Positions 49,905-59,657 of a stretch of 64,000 bases of DNA are shown here, piece after piece. The DNA is from Rhizobium altiplani (GTDB lineage Bacteria; Pseudomonadota; Alphaproteobacteria; Rhizobiales; Rhizobiaceae). The stretch is from the NCBI RefSeq assembly GCF_001542405.1, contig NZ_LNCD01000103.1, positions 1 through 64,000 of the forward strand, written 5' to 3'. How positions within the stretch are numbered: the first letter of the stretch is position 1; each line of letters opens with the position of its first letter. The notes beneath the pieces were generated by a model. It ran no database searches, had not been told where the DNA came from, and saw only the letters and a program-made list of their open reading frames with translations. The translations under genes and the position numbers were made by a program.

Positions 49905-52088
49905 ATGGACCAGAAACCCGAGACTGCAGGTAAATGTCCGATCGCGCACGGCAACCGGCCCCGAGCTCGATCCAACCGCGATTGGTGGCCCAACCAGCTG
50001 GACGTTCACGTTCTCCACCATCATTCAGGTCTCTCGGACCCCATGGGGGGCGAGTTCAACTATTCCGAGGAATTCAAGAAGCTCGATCTCGCCGCGCTGA
50101 AAAAAGACCTGACTGCGCTGATGACGGATTCGCAGGACTGGTGGCCCGCAGATTTCGGCCACTATGGCGGCCTGTTCATTCGCATGGCGTGGCACAGCGC
50201 AGGCACCTATCGTGTTACCGATGGCCGCGGCGGTGCGGGCATGGGGCAGCAGCGGTTCGCCCCGCTCAACAGTTGGCCAGACAACGTCAATCTCGACAAG
50301 GCTCGGCGTCTGCTCTGGCCGATCAAGCAGAAATACGGCAACCAGATCTCCTGGGCCGATCTCCTGATCCTGACAGGCAACGTTGCACTCGAATCCATGG
50401 GGTTCAAAACCTTTGGCTTCGCAGGCGGCAGAGCTGACGTATGGGAGCCGGAGGAACTGTACTGGGGTCCTGAGGGCACCTGGCTTGGCGACGAGCGTTA
50501 TAGTGGGGAACGCGAGCTTGATGAACCGCTCGGCGCGGTCCAGATGGGCCTCATTTACGTCAATCCAGAAGGTCCAAACGGCAATCCGGATCCACTCGCC
50601 TCGGCGCGAGACATTCGCGAGACATTCGCTCGGATGGCGATGAATGACGAGGAAACGGTGGCACTGATCGCTGGTGGCCACACGTTCGGCAAGACCCATG
50701 GAGCGGGTGATCCGTCGTTCGTGGGCGTTGATCCCGAAGGGGATGAGCTTGAGGCACAGGGCTTGGGCTGGTCGAGCAAGTTCAAGACCGGGATGGGCAA
50801 GGACGCCATCGGAAGCGGTCTCGAGGTCACGTGGACCCAGACACCGACCAAGTGGAGCAACTACTTCTTCGAAAACCTATTCGGGTTCGAATGGGAGCTG
50901 AGCACAAGCCCGGGTGGCGCGAAACAGTGGGTGGCAAAGACCACCGACGCCTCCATACCGGACGCGTTCGACTCGTCTAAGAAGCAACTACCAAGCATGC
51001 TCACTAGCGACTTGGCACTGCGGTTTGACCCGATTTATGAAAAGATTTCTCGACGCTTCCTCGAAAATCCGAACGAATTCGCCGACGCATTTGCTCGCGC
51101 CTGGTTCAAGCTGACCCATCGCGACATGGGACCAAAGGCGCGCTATCTCGGACCGGAAGTGCCCGCCGAGGACTTGATCTGGCAGGATGTTGTCCCGGTC
51201 GTCGACCACGAACTTGTCAACGACGCGGACATCATGGCTCTGAAGGACAAGATCGCCGCGACTTCTCTGTCTGTCGAAGAACTGGTTGGCACCGCTTGGG
51301 CATCTGCGTCGACGTTCCGCGGTTCGGACAAGCGGGGCGGCGCCAATGGAGCGCGCATCCGTCTCGCACCACAGAAATACTGGCAGGTCAATCAACCCGA
51401 GCAACTCTCCAAGGTCCTCGGCGCACTTGAGGCAATCAAGGATGAGTTCAATGGCACTCGATTGGCAAAGAGAATTTCGCTTGCCGACCTCATTGTCCTC
51501 GCAGGTGGCGTCGGAGTTGAGAAGGCTGCGAAGGCTGGCGGTCAAAGCGTCGTCGTCCCGTTCACACCGGGCCGCACGGATGCCTCGCAGGAACAGACAG
51601 ACGCACATTCCTTCGCGCCGCTGGAGCCGCGGGCTGATGCGTTCCGAAACTACGTCAACAACAACAAGCGTCAATTCATGCAGCCCGAAGAAGCGCTCGT
51701 GGACCGAGCTCAACTTCTGACGCTTACCGCACCCGAGATGACGGTACTGATCGGCGGTCTTCGCGTGCTGAAGGTCGGCAATCCCGAGCATGGGGTGCTC
51801 ACGGAGAGGGCAGGAGCACTGACGAACGACTTCTTCGTCAACCTGCTAAGCATGGCCATCGTATGGGCTCCAGTGCCGGGCAAGAAAGGCATCTACCAAG
51901 CCACAGACCGCAAAACTGGCGCGTTCAAGTGGACTGGTACCCGCGTAGACCTGATCTTTGGCTCACACTCGCAACTTCGTGCCATAGCGGAAGTTTACGG
52001 CCAGTCCGATGGCAAGGCGAAGTTTGTGAAGGATTTCGTCGCCGCCTGGACGAAGGTTATGAACGCTGACCGCTTCGATCTCGTTTGA
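49905..52088 (+). CDS. katG: Bifunctional catalase-peroxidase
   Basis: A 727-residue heme enzyme that removes hydrogen peroxide. Distal residues R93, W96 and H97 are in IRMAWHSAGTYR; the proximal heme ligand is H259 in GGHTFGKTHGAG; the crosslink Tyr is in GLIYVNPEGPNG. The C-terminal duplicated domain is complete. GGGAAGAG precedes the ATG. It stands after the operon terminator and so has its own promoter. Its position suggests protection from peroxide leaking from an uncoupled monooxygenase, which is an inference. Confidence 0.96.
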   Translation: MDQKPETAGKCPIAHGNRPRARSNRDWWPNQLDVHVLHHHSGLSDPMGGEFNYSEEFKKLDLAALKKDLTALMTDSQDWWPADFGHYGGLFIRMAWHSAGTYRVTDGRGGAGMGQQRFAPLNSWPDNVNLDKARRLLWPIKQKYGNQISWADLLILTGNVALESMGFKTFGFAGGRADVWEPEELYWGPEGTWLGDERYSGERELDEPLGAVQMGLIYVNPEGPNGNPDPLASARDIRETFARMAMNDEETVALIAGGHTFGKTHGAGDPSFVGVDPEGDELEAQGLGWSSKFKTGMGKDAIGSGLEVTWTQTPTKWSNYFFENLFGFEWELSTSPGGAKQWVAKTTDASIPDAFDSSKKQLPSMLTSDLALRFDPIYEKISRRFLENPNEFADAFARAWFKLTHRDMGPKARYLGPEVPAEDLIWQDVVPVVDHELVNDADIMALKDKIAATSLSVEELVGTAWASASTFRGSDKRGGANGARIRLAPQKYWQVNQPEQLSKVLGALEAIKDEFNGTRLAKRISLADLIVLAGGVGVEKAAKAGGQSVVVPFTPGRTDASQEQTDAHSFAPLEPRADAFRNYVNNNKRQFMQPEEALVDRAQLLTLTAPEMTVLIGGLRVLKVGNPEHGVLTERAGALTNDFFVNLLSMAIVWAPVPGKKGIYQATDRKTGAFKWTGTRVDLIFGSHSQLRAIAEVYGQSDGKAKFVKDFVAAWTKVMNADRFDLV

Positions 52089-52106
52089 TCGTTTCGTCAA
52101 TGTGTC

Positions 52107-52132
52107 TGGGCGCGAGGAATCTCGCGTCCAGA
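52107..52132. terminator. Bidirectional hairpin between katG and the convergent regulator
   Basis: An 11-bp stem (CTGGGCGCGAG with CTCGCGTCCAG, one G-T pair) over GAAT. It lies between two convergent stop codons and could serve both. No clear T-run on either side. Confidence 0.6.
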
Positions 52133-52179
52133 TAGTCCAGAATGGCCTGGGGACGCGAGCAGTCTGAATGTCTCATACG

Positions 52180-54225
52180 TCAGGCATAGCTGCGCTTGAT
52201 TCCGAACTGCTCTAACTTTCGGTAAAGCGTTGGCCGCGAAATCCCGAGCCGGGTGGCCACTTTGCTAAGGTTCCCCTGCTCCGCCGCCAGTGCCTTGAGA
52301 ATCGCCTGGCGCTCGGCCTCGGCGAAGCTCAGGACCGAGCCTTCTCCTGCCGCGGAACCGATCAAACCTGGCACCTCCGCGATTTCGGCTGGGAGATGGC
52401 CGAGGCCAATCACTCGATCCCTTGCTACAAGGTGCAGGTGTTCGACGAGGTTGCGCAACTCGCGGACATTGCCCGGCCAACGATAGGCCTGCAGCGCATC
52501 CAGAGCCTCATTGGTAAACTCAAGAGGACAGATGTCTCTTCGCTCCGCCAGCTTCCGATTGAAATGTTCGAGAAGCAGGAGGGAATCATCGCCACGTTCG
52601 CGTAACGGCGGCACGTGGATTGTCACCGCACTCACTCTGTAGAACAGGTCCCGACGGAAGCGTCCGGCCGAGACTTCTTCCTTTAGGTCGCGATTGGTCG
52701 AGGCCACGAGCCGGACGGAGACGGGCCGCGCGCGGCTCTCGCCGAGACGGTGGATGACGCGCTCCTCAAGCACGCGAAGTAGGAACGGTTGTATGTCCAG
52801 CGGCATCTCGCCGATCTCGTCGAGGCTTAGAACGCCGCCGTTCGCGAGCTCGAACACACCCGCCTTCCCGTCGCGCGAAGCTCCTGTGAACGCTCCGGGT
52901 ACATGACCGAATAGCTCGCTACCGAAAAGCTCCTTCGTCACGGCTCCGCAGTTCAGGGCTATGAACGGAGTGCCTGTCTGCTTCCCGCTGCCAGCGTGGA
53001 TCAGGCGGGCGAACAGCTCCTTTCCGACACCGGTCTCGCCTTCGATTAGCAGCGACGTGACATCATCCGTTTCCGCAGCACGACAGGCAATGTCTATCGC
53101 GGCCCGGATTGCCTTGCTTTGGCCAACAATAATAGAGCTTTCATCGCGTGCTCGTTCAGATGGACGACGACTGATCGATACGGTCCGCCCCCTCGAATTC
53201 TTCTGAAATACCAATGCGGCACCGCGGATATCGCCATCGAGCTCCAGGGGGCAGACATTGCAGTCCCGCATTGTTTCCGGAAGACTTGTCGCGAGAGTAT
53301 CAAGGAAGCCGGAGCCCGTAAGCTCCGGCGACCAACAGCTCATGCTGCTCGGTCGCAACCCATTTCCGAGGCGGCGCCCCTCCGGGAGGGTCACATTGTT
53401 ATGGAAGATCGCCCTGCCCTGACGATCGACGATCAGCAAGCCGTCACTGGCACGGTAGTTGTTTGCAGAAGCAAGGAACGCCTCCAACAACATCATTCGC
53501 TCTGCTGTCTGGGAATCTGCAATTGCTCGCTCAATTTCCCGAGCTGCGGCCGTGACCAGCGCGATATTGTGGGGCCGAAAGATATCGGGATGTCCGGACA
53601 GGTCTACCACCCCTATCACCTTGCCGTCGAAGGGATCCCGTATTGGAGACCCTGCGCAAGTCCACCTTTTGATCCCGGCACAGAAATGCTCGGCGGCGTG
53701 AACAAAAACAGGTTCGCCAGTCCAGAGGGCAGTCCCGATCCCGTTTGTCCCAACCACATCCTCGGTCCACTTGCCGCCGATACCGAGATGTATGTCCTTT
53801 CCGTCGAAAACAGTTCTTTTGTCACCGATGACATCTATCAGGACGCCGTCCTTGTCAGCCAACACGAGCATTGCCCCCGTGCCATCGAGCATCCGACCAA
53901 TCGTTGCAAAAGGACGGGCGGCGGCTTCGAGCAATTCCCAACTGCCACGCGATCTCGCCTCAACGACCTCGCGATCTGTTTCGATTGGCGCATGGTCTTG
54001 TTGCGCGTTGATTCCGCCATCGGCGCAGCGATGCCAGGAGTCGTTGATCGTCGAACGTATTGGGAGCGTTGAAACCGAGGAGTGTCGGCTTCCCTCAAGC
54101 ACGCACTCCCAGGCTCGGGTCACGGTTGTCTCATCGTAGTCCGAGCGCAATGCGACTGCGCTTGATCCCGCATCCGGTGAGCGGGGAATAGAAAAGTCAG
54201 TTACGCCATTCGTGTTTTGAGTCAT
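52180..54225 (-). CDS. AcoR-like sigma-54-dependent activator of the prm cluster
   Basis: A 681-residue protein: GAF sensor (about 90-240, LVLADKDGVLIDVIGDKRTV), PAS-like segment (about 265-350), AAA+ domain (about 375-600; GETGVGKE, intact GAFTGA in FGHVPGAFTGASRDGKAG, LDEIGEMPLDIQ) and a C-terminal Fis HTH (LSKVATRLGISRPTLYRKLE). With an intact GAFTGA loop it is the better candidate for driving the -24/-12 promoters of prmA and the alcohol dehydrogenase gene. Such GAF domains in MimR/AcoR-type proteins respond to the pathway substrate or product. It is transcribed toward katG. Confidence 0.93.
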   Translation of the reverse strand: MTQNTNGVTDFSIPRSPDAGSSAVALRSDYDETTVTRAWECVLEGSRHSSVSTLPIRSTINDSWHRCADGGINAQQDHAPIETDREVVEARSRGSWELLEAAARPFATIGRMLDGTGAMLVLADKDGVLIDVIGDKRTVFDGKDIHLGIGGKWTEDVVGTNGIGTALWTGEPVFVHAAEHFCAGIKRWTCAGSPIRDPFDGKVIGVVDLSGHPDIFRPHNIALVTAAAREIERAIADSQTAERMMLLEAFLASANNYRASDGLLIVDRQGRAIFHNNVTLPEGRRLGNGLRPSSMSCWSPELTGSGFLDTLATSLPETMRDCNVCPLELDGDIRGAALVFQKNSRGRTVSISRRPSERARDESSIIVGQSKAIRAAIDIACRAAETDDVTSLLIEGETGVGKELFARLIHAGSGKQTGTPFIALNCGAVTKELFGSELFGHVPGAFTGASRDGKAGVFELANGGVLSLDEIGEMPLDIQPFLLRVLEERVIHRLGESRARPVSVRLVASTNRDLKEEVSAGRFRRDLFYRVSAVTIHVPPLRERGDDSLLLLEHFNRKLAERRDICPLEFTNEALDALQAYRWPGNVRELRNLVEHLHLVARDRVIGLGHLPAEIAEVPGLIGSAAGEGSVLSFAEAERQAILKALAAEQGNLSKVATRLGISRPTLYRKLEQFGIKRSYA

Positions 54226-54288
54226 CTAGGTCTCGCGTCCCAGTAACGATACGATGCGTCGGATAAAACGTAGGCGGGCGCGAGCGTG

Positions 54289-54771
54289 TCACGCTTCAGG
54301 AGCGATATTGAGGCGACGGCCGATGTCGGCGGCGAGATCGGCAGCGCTGTAGGCGGCGCCGAGAGTAACTCCGTCCATATCGGCAAGCACTCCTACGATA
54401 TCGTCGTCAAGCGGAGCCACGTAGCTGTTGTCGGCGGTGGCCAGCTTGAACGCAGTCGCGTTCCCGGTCGCCCGAATGTCCCCGAAGTGCAGGAGTTGCC
54501 GTCCTGAATGCACGTCGACGGCGATTATCCGGTCGTTGGGCGTTACTCTGATGCGGGCTTCTGGTTCGGGCGCCGCAGCCGGGCTTCCACCGATGTGGAT
54601 TGTGAGACCCTCGGCTTGAGGGGTCGCTCGCGGCTTCTTGGAATTCGAGTAGCGTCCGTTGCTGAGATGGTCAGCGAGCTTGGTGATCAGGCCTCTGTTT
54701 TGTTCGATGACCTGCCTGATTTGAACGTCCTCGGGGCGTGGACCGTCCCGTTTCGAGAATATATCTACCAT
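54289..54771 (-). CDS. Protein of unknown function next to the prm regulator
   Basis: A 160-residue protein, MVDIFSKRDGPRPEDVQIRQ, with a helical N-terminus (EQNRGLITKLADHLSNGRYS), a Pro/Ala linker and a C-terminal part (RIIAVDVHSGRQLLHFGDIR, LDDDIVGVLADMDGVTLGAA). GGGAGGAG lies two bases before the ATG at 54771, so the longer frame is rejected. It is 63 bases upstream of, and in line with, the AcoR-like activator, and the two could be co-transcribed. No family is recognised. Confidence 0.65.
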   Translation of the reverse strand: MVDIFSKRDGPRPEDVQIRQVIEQNRGLITKLADHLSNGRYSNSKKPRATPQAEGLTIHIGGSPAAAPEPEARIRVTPNDRIIAVDVHSGRQLLHFGDIRATGNATAFKLATADNSYVAPLDDDIVGVLADMDGVTLGAAYSAADLAADIGRRLNIAPEA

Positions 54772-55374
54772 GACTCCTCCCAAAATCATGACTGCATTTC
54801 GCACTTAACAAAAATCAATAGCATGTTTTCAGAAATGCACCATCATGTCCTTTAGCACCTTCTGAAGTCCACATGGTGGTATGGGAGTGCGGCAGTGTAC
54901 GCCTCGATGACGAGGTTGGCGAAGCCCAGAGGCGACCTCATTGGTTTCCTGTCCGCATGGACCGCAAGGCAAGCAAGATTGTGCGCCAGCCGGAGACAAT
55001 GACGGCTCAAATAGCGGTGCCGCCTGCCCTGTAAAGATCGCCGATCTCCAAGACGATTTGCAGCAGGCCAACGCGGTAGGATCAGATCCCGTGAAAACAA
55101 ACGAGGCCTAGAGCTTGTCGCAATGGTACAGGCGGATCCGAATTTGACAGGTTTGATATGAAGGAGTGTCTATTTCTCCTGTCCATCATAACGAATCCCC
55201 CCGGCAACACAGTTGTTCATTTGGCCCCTGCTATCATAGCCGACATCGTGGTCTGGATGTCCGGCTACATCTGCAATAGCATGCGATAGCCGTTATTGTC
55301 CGGGCGCAGGGGCGGTTTCGCGAAACGATCGTTCACGTATTGAAAAGCTTTGCATTTTCACCGGAGCTTCAGCG
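54772..55374. other. Intergenic region without an accepted gene
   Basis: About 600 bases between divergent units. A minus-strand frame at 54852-55100 ends in a protein-like stretch (LGFANLVIEAYTAALPYHHV) but has no clear ribosome-binding site and may be a gene remnant. No repeat or clear promoter was identified. Confidence 0.4.
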
Positions 55375-58287
55375 GTGCTTTCTTATTCCTTTGGTCCATA
55401 TGTGCTTGTACCGGAGCGGCAGTCGCTGATGCGGGATCAGACGGCCGTCCGTATCGGTAGCCGCGCTCTGGAAATTTTGGCGGCCCTGATTGAGCGACCC
55501 GGCGAGCTGGTGGGTAAGGCTGAGCTTGTGTCGCGGGCCTGGCCGGATACTTTCGTCGAGGAAAGCAATCTCAAGGTGAACGTTGCGGCACTTCGTCGGG
55601 TGCTTGGGGATGCCCCCGACGGCACGCAGTATATAGCGACGGTGAGCGGCAGGGGTTATCAGTTCGTGTTTCCCGTGCATGCTTTCGGACAAAGTGACGC
55701 CTCCGTCACGGCGAAGCCTCAGGGTGGTACCCGGACACATAACCTGCCGATTTCAGCAACACGTCTGGTGGGAAGAGATCCTGCCATAGATGCGATCGGG
55801 CGTGCCCTTGAGGTCTCACGCCTCGTGACGATCGTGGGTCCGGGTGGCGTCGGCAAGACGAGGTTGGCGCTCGCGATCGCTGACCGACTGACCGCGGCTT
55901 ATGAGCACGGCGTCTGGTTCGTTGATCTGGCGACTGTGAACGATGCAACGCTCGTACCGACCGCGATCGCCACGGCAATCGGATTGAGAGTTCACTCGGC
56001 AAATATCAAAGCTGCGATCGCCGCCTTTGCGGTCGACCGGGATTTCATGCTTGTCCTCGACAATTGTGAACATGTTGTCGAAGCGGTGGCTGCTTGCGCA
56101 GACGCGTTTCTGGCTGCTGCAGCAAGGGTGCGAATTCTCGCGACAAGCCGAGAACCAATACGGGTTCTTGGAGAACAGATCCACCGCCTGCCGCCGCTCG
56201 AAACCCCACCGGAGACGTCGGGACTTTCTGCGGCCGGGGCGTTGGCGTTCCCAGCCGTCGAGCTCTTTGTCGAGCGCGCGGCTGGAAGTCGCAACGAGTT
56301 CAAGCTTAGCGACGACAACGCACCAATCGTTGCCGAGATCTGCCGCAGGCTCGATGGGCTTGCACTCGCGATCGAACTTGCAGCGCCTCGACTGGAGGCA
56401 TTCAGTACACGCGAACTCCTCGATATTCTTTCCGATCAATCTCATATGTTGAGCGATAGGCGTGGCCGTGATGCTCGCCACCATACCTTGGCTGCGACGC
56501 TGGACTGGAGCTACAGTCTTCTCGTCGAGCCTGAGCGCGTCCTGTTGCGACGCCTCTCCGTCTTTGCCGGCGCCTTCAGTCTCGAATCCGCTTGCGCTGT
56601 TGCGGTCGACGAAGGTCGCCCCCGCTCTGAATGCATTCACGCTGTCGCGAACCTCGTTGCGAAGTCGCTGGTCTCGACGGAGAGGGGAGAGTTCGGGACG
56701 CAGTACAGATTGCTCGATACGACACGCAGATATGCGTTGCAGAAACTTGCCGAAAGCGGCGAAAGCGACAGCATGCGTCAACGCCACGCCGAACACCTCC
56801 TCGAACTCGCCAAACGCGCCGAGGCCGAATGGAAAATTCGGCCGACCGCCGACTGGCTCGCCGAGTACGGGCGGAAGATGGATGATATCCGCAGTGCTTT
56901 GGGTTGGGCGTTCTCCGGGAACCGCAGCGGTGCCATCGGCGTAGCGCTCACGGTAGCGGCTCTTCCCTTCTGGGAGCATCTATCGCTCATGGAGGAGTGT
57001 CGCGCGGGGGCGGAACACTCTCTTGGCAGTCGCTTTGCCAATTGCCGCAATGCGGGGGACGAAATGAAGCTGCAATTTGCCTATGGAACCGCGCTACTTC
57101 ATACGCGGGGCCCCCTCCCCGAGGTCAAGGCAGCCTGGACGGCAGCACTCGGTTGCGCCGACTCGCTCGGCGACACCGACTACAAGCTCAGATGTCTCTG
57201 GGGGTTGTGCGACTATTTCACATGGACGGGCGACCATCGCGCCGCCTTGGCGATGGCGGAAAAAATCCGAGAGCTGGCAACCGATCGCGGCGACCTCGAC
57301 GCACGCAATAATGTCGACAGGCAGACGGGAACTGCCCTGCGTTACCTCGGCGAGCTTGCCGATGCACAGCATCACCTTGAACGCATGATAGGCAGATACA
57401 TTCCTCCCGTGACTCGCTCGGACACTGCGCGGTTTCAATTGGACCCGCGATCTGCGGCGCGGGGCACCCTTGCAAACGTTACCTGGCTACAGGGGTATCC
57501 CGACAAGGCGGTTGCGATGGCACAGCGTCAATTGGAAGAAGCGCGCGCCGCGCAACATGCCCTCGCGCTCTGCAATGCCGTGGTCCATACTGCCTGCCCG
57601 ATCGCACTGCTGACGGGAGACGTTGTTGCCGCTGAGCGCCTGCTTGTCGCCATCGAAGCTCATGTCGCCGAACACGCCATGACGGTTTGGAGTGCCATGG
57701 GCCGCTGCTTGCGCGCGGAGTGGCTTCTGCAGAGCGGCGACGCATCTGGACTGGCAGTCTTGAGAGGCGCGCTTGATGAGCTTCTCGCTGTGGACTTCCG
57801 CATGCGGTGCCCATTCTACATCGGCGTCTATGCTGCAGATCTGGGAAAATATGGAGACGTCGAAGCGGGGCGCGTGGCAATCGACGAGGCCCTCGCACTT
57901 TCGGCTTCGACCGGCGAAATTTGGTGCATGCCTGAACTGTTGCGCATAAAGGCGGATTTGTTGGGCAAGAAGGGCGACCACCGGGCCGACAAACCCGCCG
58001 AGGCACTTTACATGCAAGCAATCGATCTGGCACGTCGGCAGGGCGCACTGTCATGGGAGTTGCGCGCGGCGACGGCTCTGGCCGAGCACTGGCTTCAGAC
58101 TGATCAAGACGTCAAGGCTGCGGAAGTTTTGGCGCCCGTCTACGGGCGCTTCAACGACGGGTTCGCAACCCGTGATCTTATTAGAGCTCGCGAGCTCCTC
58201 AATGTTTTGGACGTCGGCAAGGGGCGCGCGGCCGCCGTCTCCGTCACTCGGCGCGGAAAGCGTACTCAGTCTGCTCCCGAGCAGTAA
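55375..58287 (+). CDS. Winged-helix/ATPase regulator with helical repeats
   Basis: A 970-residue regulator. Residues 1-100 are an OmpR/PhoB-type winged helix (LEILAALIERPGELVGKAEL, NLKVNVAALRRVLGD, YIATVSGRGYQFVFPV). Residues about 125-420 are a STAND-like ATPase (Walker A VGPGGVGKTRLALAIADRL, Walker B MLVLDNCEHVVEA, then RILATSREPIRVLGEQIHRL). The rest is TPR-like. Such proteins are signal-integrating activators. The start is a GTG at 55375 with GGAG eight bases upstream. Its end overlaps the convergent MFS gene by 44 bases. It probably controls the neighbouring transporter and enzyme genes; the signal is unknown. Confidence 0.88.
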   Translation: MLSYSFGPYVLVPERQSLMRDQTAVRIGSRALEILAALIERPGELVGKAELVSRAWPDTFVEESNLKVNVAALRRVLGDAPDGTQYIATVSGRGYQFVFPVHAFGQSDASVTAKPQGGTRTHNLPISATRLVGRDPAIDAIGRALEVSRLVTIVGPGGVGKTRLALAIADRLTAAYEHGVWFVDLATVNDATLVPTAIATAIGLRVHSANIKAAIAAFAVDRDFMLVLDNCEHVVEAVAACADAFLAAAARVRILATSREPIRVLGEQIHRLPPLETPPETSGLSAAGALAFPAVELFVERAAGSRNEFKLSDDNAPIVAEICRRLDGLALAIELAAPRLEAFSTRELLDILSDQSHMLSDRRGRDARHHTLAATLDWSYSLLVEPERVLLRRLSVFAGAFSLESACAVAVDEGRPRSECIHAVANLVAKSLVSTERGEFGTQYRLLDTTRRYALQKLAESGESDSMRQRHAEHLLELAKRAEAEWKIRPTADWLAEYGRKMDDIRSALGWAFSGNRSGAIGVALTVAALPFWEHLSLMEECRAGAEHSLGSRFANCRNAGDEMKLQFAYGTALLHTRGPLPEVKAAWTAALGCADSLGDTDYKLRCLWGLCDYFTWTGDHRAALAMAEKIRELATDRGDLDARNNVDRQTGTALRYLGELADAQHHLERMIGRYIPPVTRSDTARFQLDPRSAARGTLANVTWLQGYPDKAVAMAQRQLEEARAAQHALALCNAVVHTACPIALLTGDVVAAERLLVAIEAHVAEHAMTVWSAMGRCLRAEWLLQSGDASGLAVLRGALDELLAVDFRMRCPFYIGVYAADLGKYGDVEAGRVAIDEALALSASTGEIWCMPELLRIKADLLGKKGDHRADKPAEALYMQAIDLARRQGALSWELRAATALAEHWLQTDQDVKAAEVLAPVYGRFNDGFATRDLIRARELLNVLDVGKGRAAAVSVTRRGKRTQSAPEQ

Positions 58288-59485
58288 GCGATCGCGTACG
58301 ACCATCCAGGATCAGAAGCACGGGAGCGATCGCCGCAATGACGGCAAAGATCGTGAAGGCCTCGAGGTAGTGGGTGCCTTCGGCCGCCATGATATGCAAC
58401 GAGGCCGGTCCGAGGCCGGCGCCAAACGTCAAAGCCATGTAGTTGATGCCGAAGAGCTTACCGAAGCTGCGCATTCCGAAGCGCTTGGCCAGAAGGTAAC
58501 CGATCGCGTCACCTTCCGCTCCGGTGGCAAGGCCGAAAAAGACGGCGCTGACATAGACTGGGATGAGACCCTCCGAGCTCAGTAAAATGAGGTGACCGAC
58601 AGCGGGTGACAAAAAGGCCAGGCTGGTCAATGGCACCGGCGGCAATCTGTCGAGTAACGCCCCGTAGCCGAGGCGCATGGCGATGAAAGCGAGGCCCACA
58701 AGGCTCATGACAAAAGCTGCATTCGCCGGATCGGCGCCGCGATCCGCCAAAACGACAGGGAGTGAAATCGATCCGGCCGCAGCAGCGAAGTAATTGAAAA
58801 AGAAGGCGGCCAGCATCAGCCAGAAGCTGGCGGTTTCCACCGCCTGGCGAACAGTGTGGCCCTCGCCCCCTGAACCCACGACCTCCCGACGTGCAGGTGG
58901 GTCGCGAACAACGAAAAGCGCGACGGGTAGCGTAGCCGCCATGGACACCAGACCAGCAGCCACAAAGGCAAAGCGCCAGCCCCACACGGAAATCAGGAAT
59001 GCGAGGAAGGGAGGAACCGTGGCGATCCCAAGTCCAACGAAGGCAAGCATGGCACCCAATGCGAGACCGCGTCGTGAGGAGAACCATCCGACGATCATAT
59101 AGGTATAGGGCACGCCGGTCTGCGCGGCGCCCATGAGGCTCGCCACAACGACGGCCACGATGAATGTCTCCAGGCTATTTGGCGCGATTCCCACACCAAC
59201 CAGGCCGATCGCCATCGACACGGATGAAACAATAAGCACCCGACGTGGACCGAACCGATCCGTTAGTGCCCCCACGACGGGCGACATGAGACCGTTTACG
59301 ATGGCTATCGGGGCGACCACGGCGGCCACCACTGTCCGATCCCACTGAGTATCCGCGGTGATCGGTACAATGAAAACGCTAAAGCCATAGATCAGCACGA
59401 TCCCGATGCTGAAATACATACCCACGCCTGCACCCAACACGATTGCAATCCGTCTGGTTCGCCCCGTCGTCCTGTCCATACCCAT
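58244..59485 (-). CDS. Major facilitator superfamily transporter (oxalate/formate or monocarboxylate type)
   Basis: A 413-residue permease with twelve membrane segments, starting MGMDRTTGRTRRIAIVLGAG. The loop 2-3 signature GALTDRFGPRRVLIVSS and the central cytoplasmic loop around residues 195-220 are typical. The YFSIGIVLIYGFSVFIVPI opening and LGLGIATVPPFLAFLISVWG segment resemble the oxalate/formate and monocarboxylate branch. The start at 59485 (or the ATG six bases on) fits the first helix. It converges with and overlaps the large regulator gene. The substrate is unknown. Confidence 0.85.
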   Translation of the reverse strand: MGMDRTTGRTRRIAIVLGAGVGMYFSIGIVLIYGFSVFIVPITADTQWDRTVVAAVVAPIAIVNGLMSPVVGALTDRFGPRRVLIVSSVSMAIGLVGVGIAPNSLETFIVAVVVASLMGAAQTGVPYTYMIVGWFSSRRGLALGAMLAFVGLGIATVPPFLAFLISVWGWRFAFVAAGLVSMAATLPVALFVVRDPPARREVVGSGGEGHTVRQAVETASFWLMLAAFFFNYFAAAAGSISLPVVLADRGADPANAAFVMSLVGLAFIAMRLGYGALLDRLPPVPLTSLAFLSPAVGHLILLSSEGLIPVYVSAVFFGLATGAEGDAIGYLLAKRFGMRSFGKLFGINYMALTFGAGLGPASLHIMAAEGTHYLEAFTIFAVIAAIAPVLLILDGRTRSLTAREQTEYAFRAE

Positions 59486-59657
59486 ATGAGCCTTTGGTTG
59501 GTGCCGCTCTCGGAGACCGCAGTCCGCCCACAGGCGTCGATATCGTACTGACGGGATTGCTGCTCGGTTCACCGAATTTCCCCGATCTTAACCAGCCTCG
59601 CAAGCGCATCCACGTTAGAATTTTCGCAATCACCCCAACGAACCACGGGAGCTAACG

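Noticed and set aside
54852..55100. Minus-strand frame of 82 codons with a protein-like end
   Set aside because: No ribosome-binding site and no recognised family; kept only as a possible remnant in the intergenic note.
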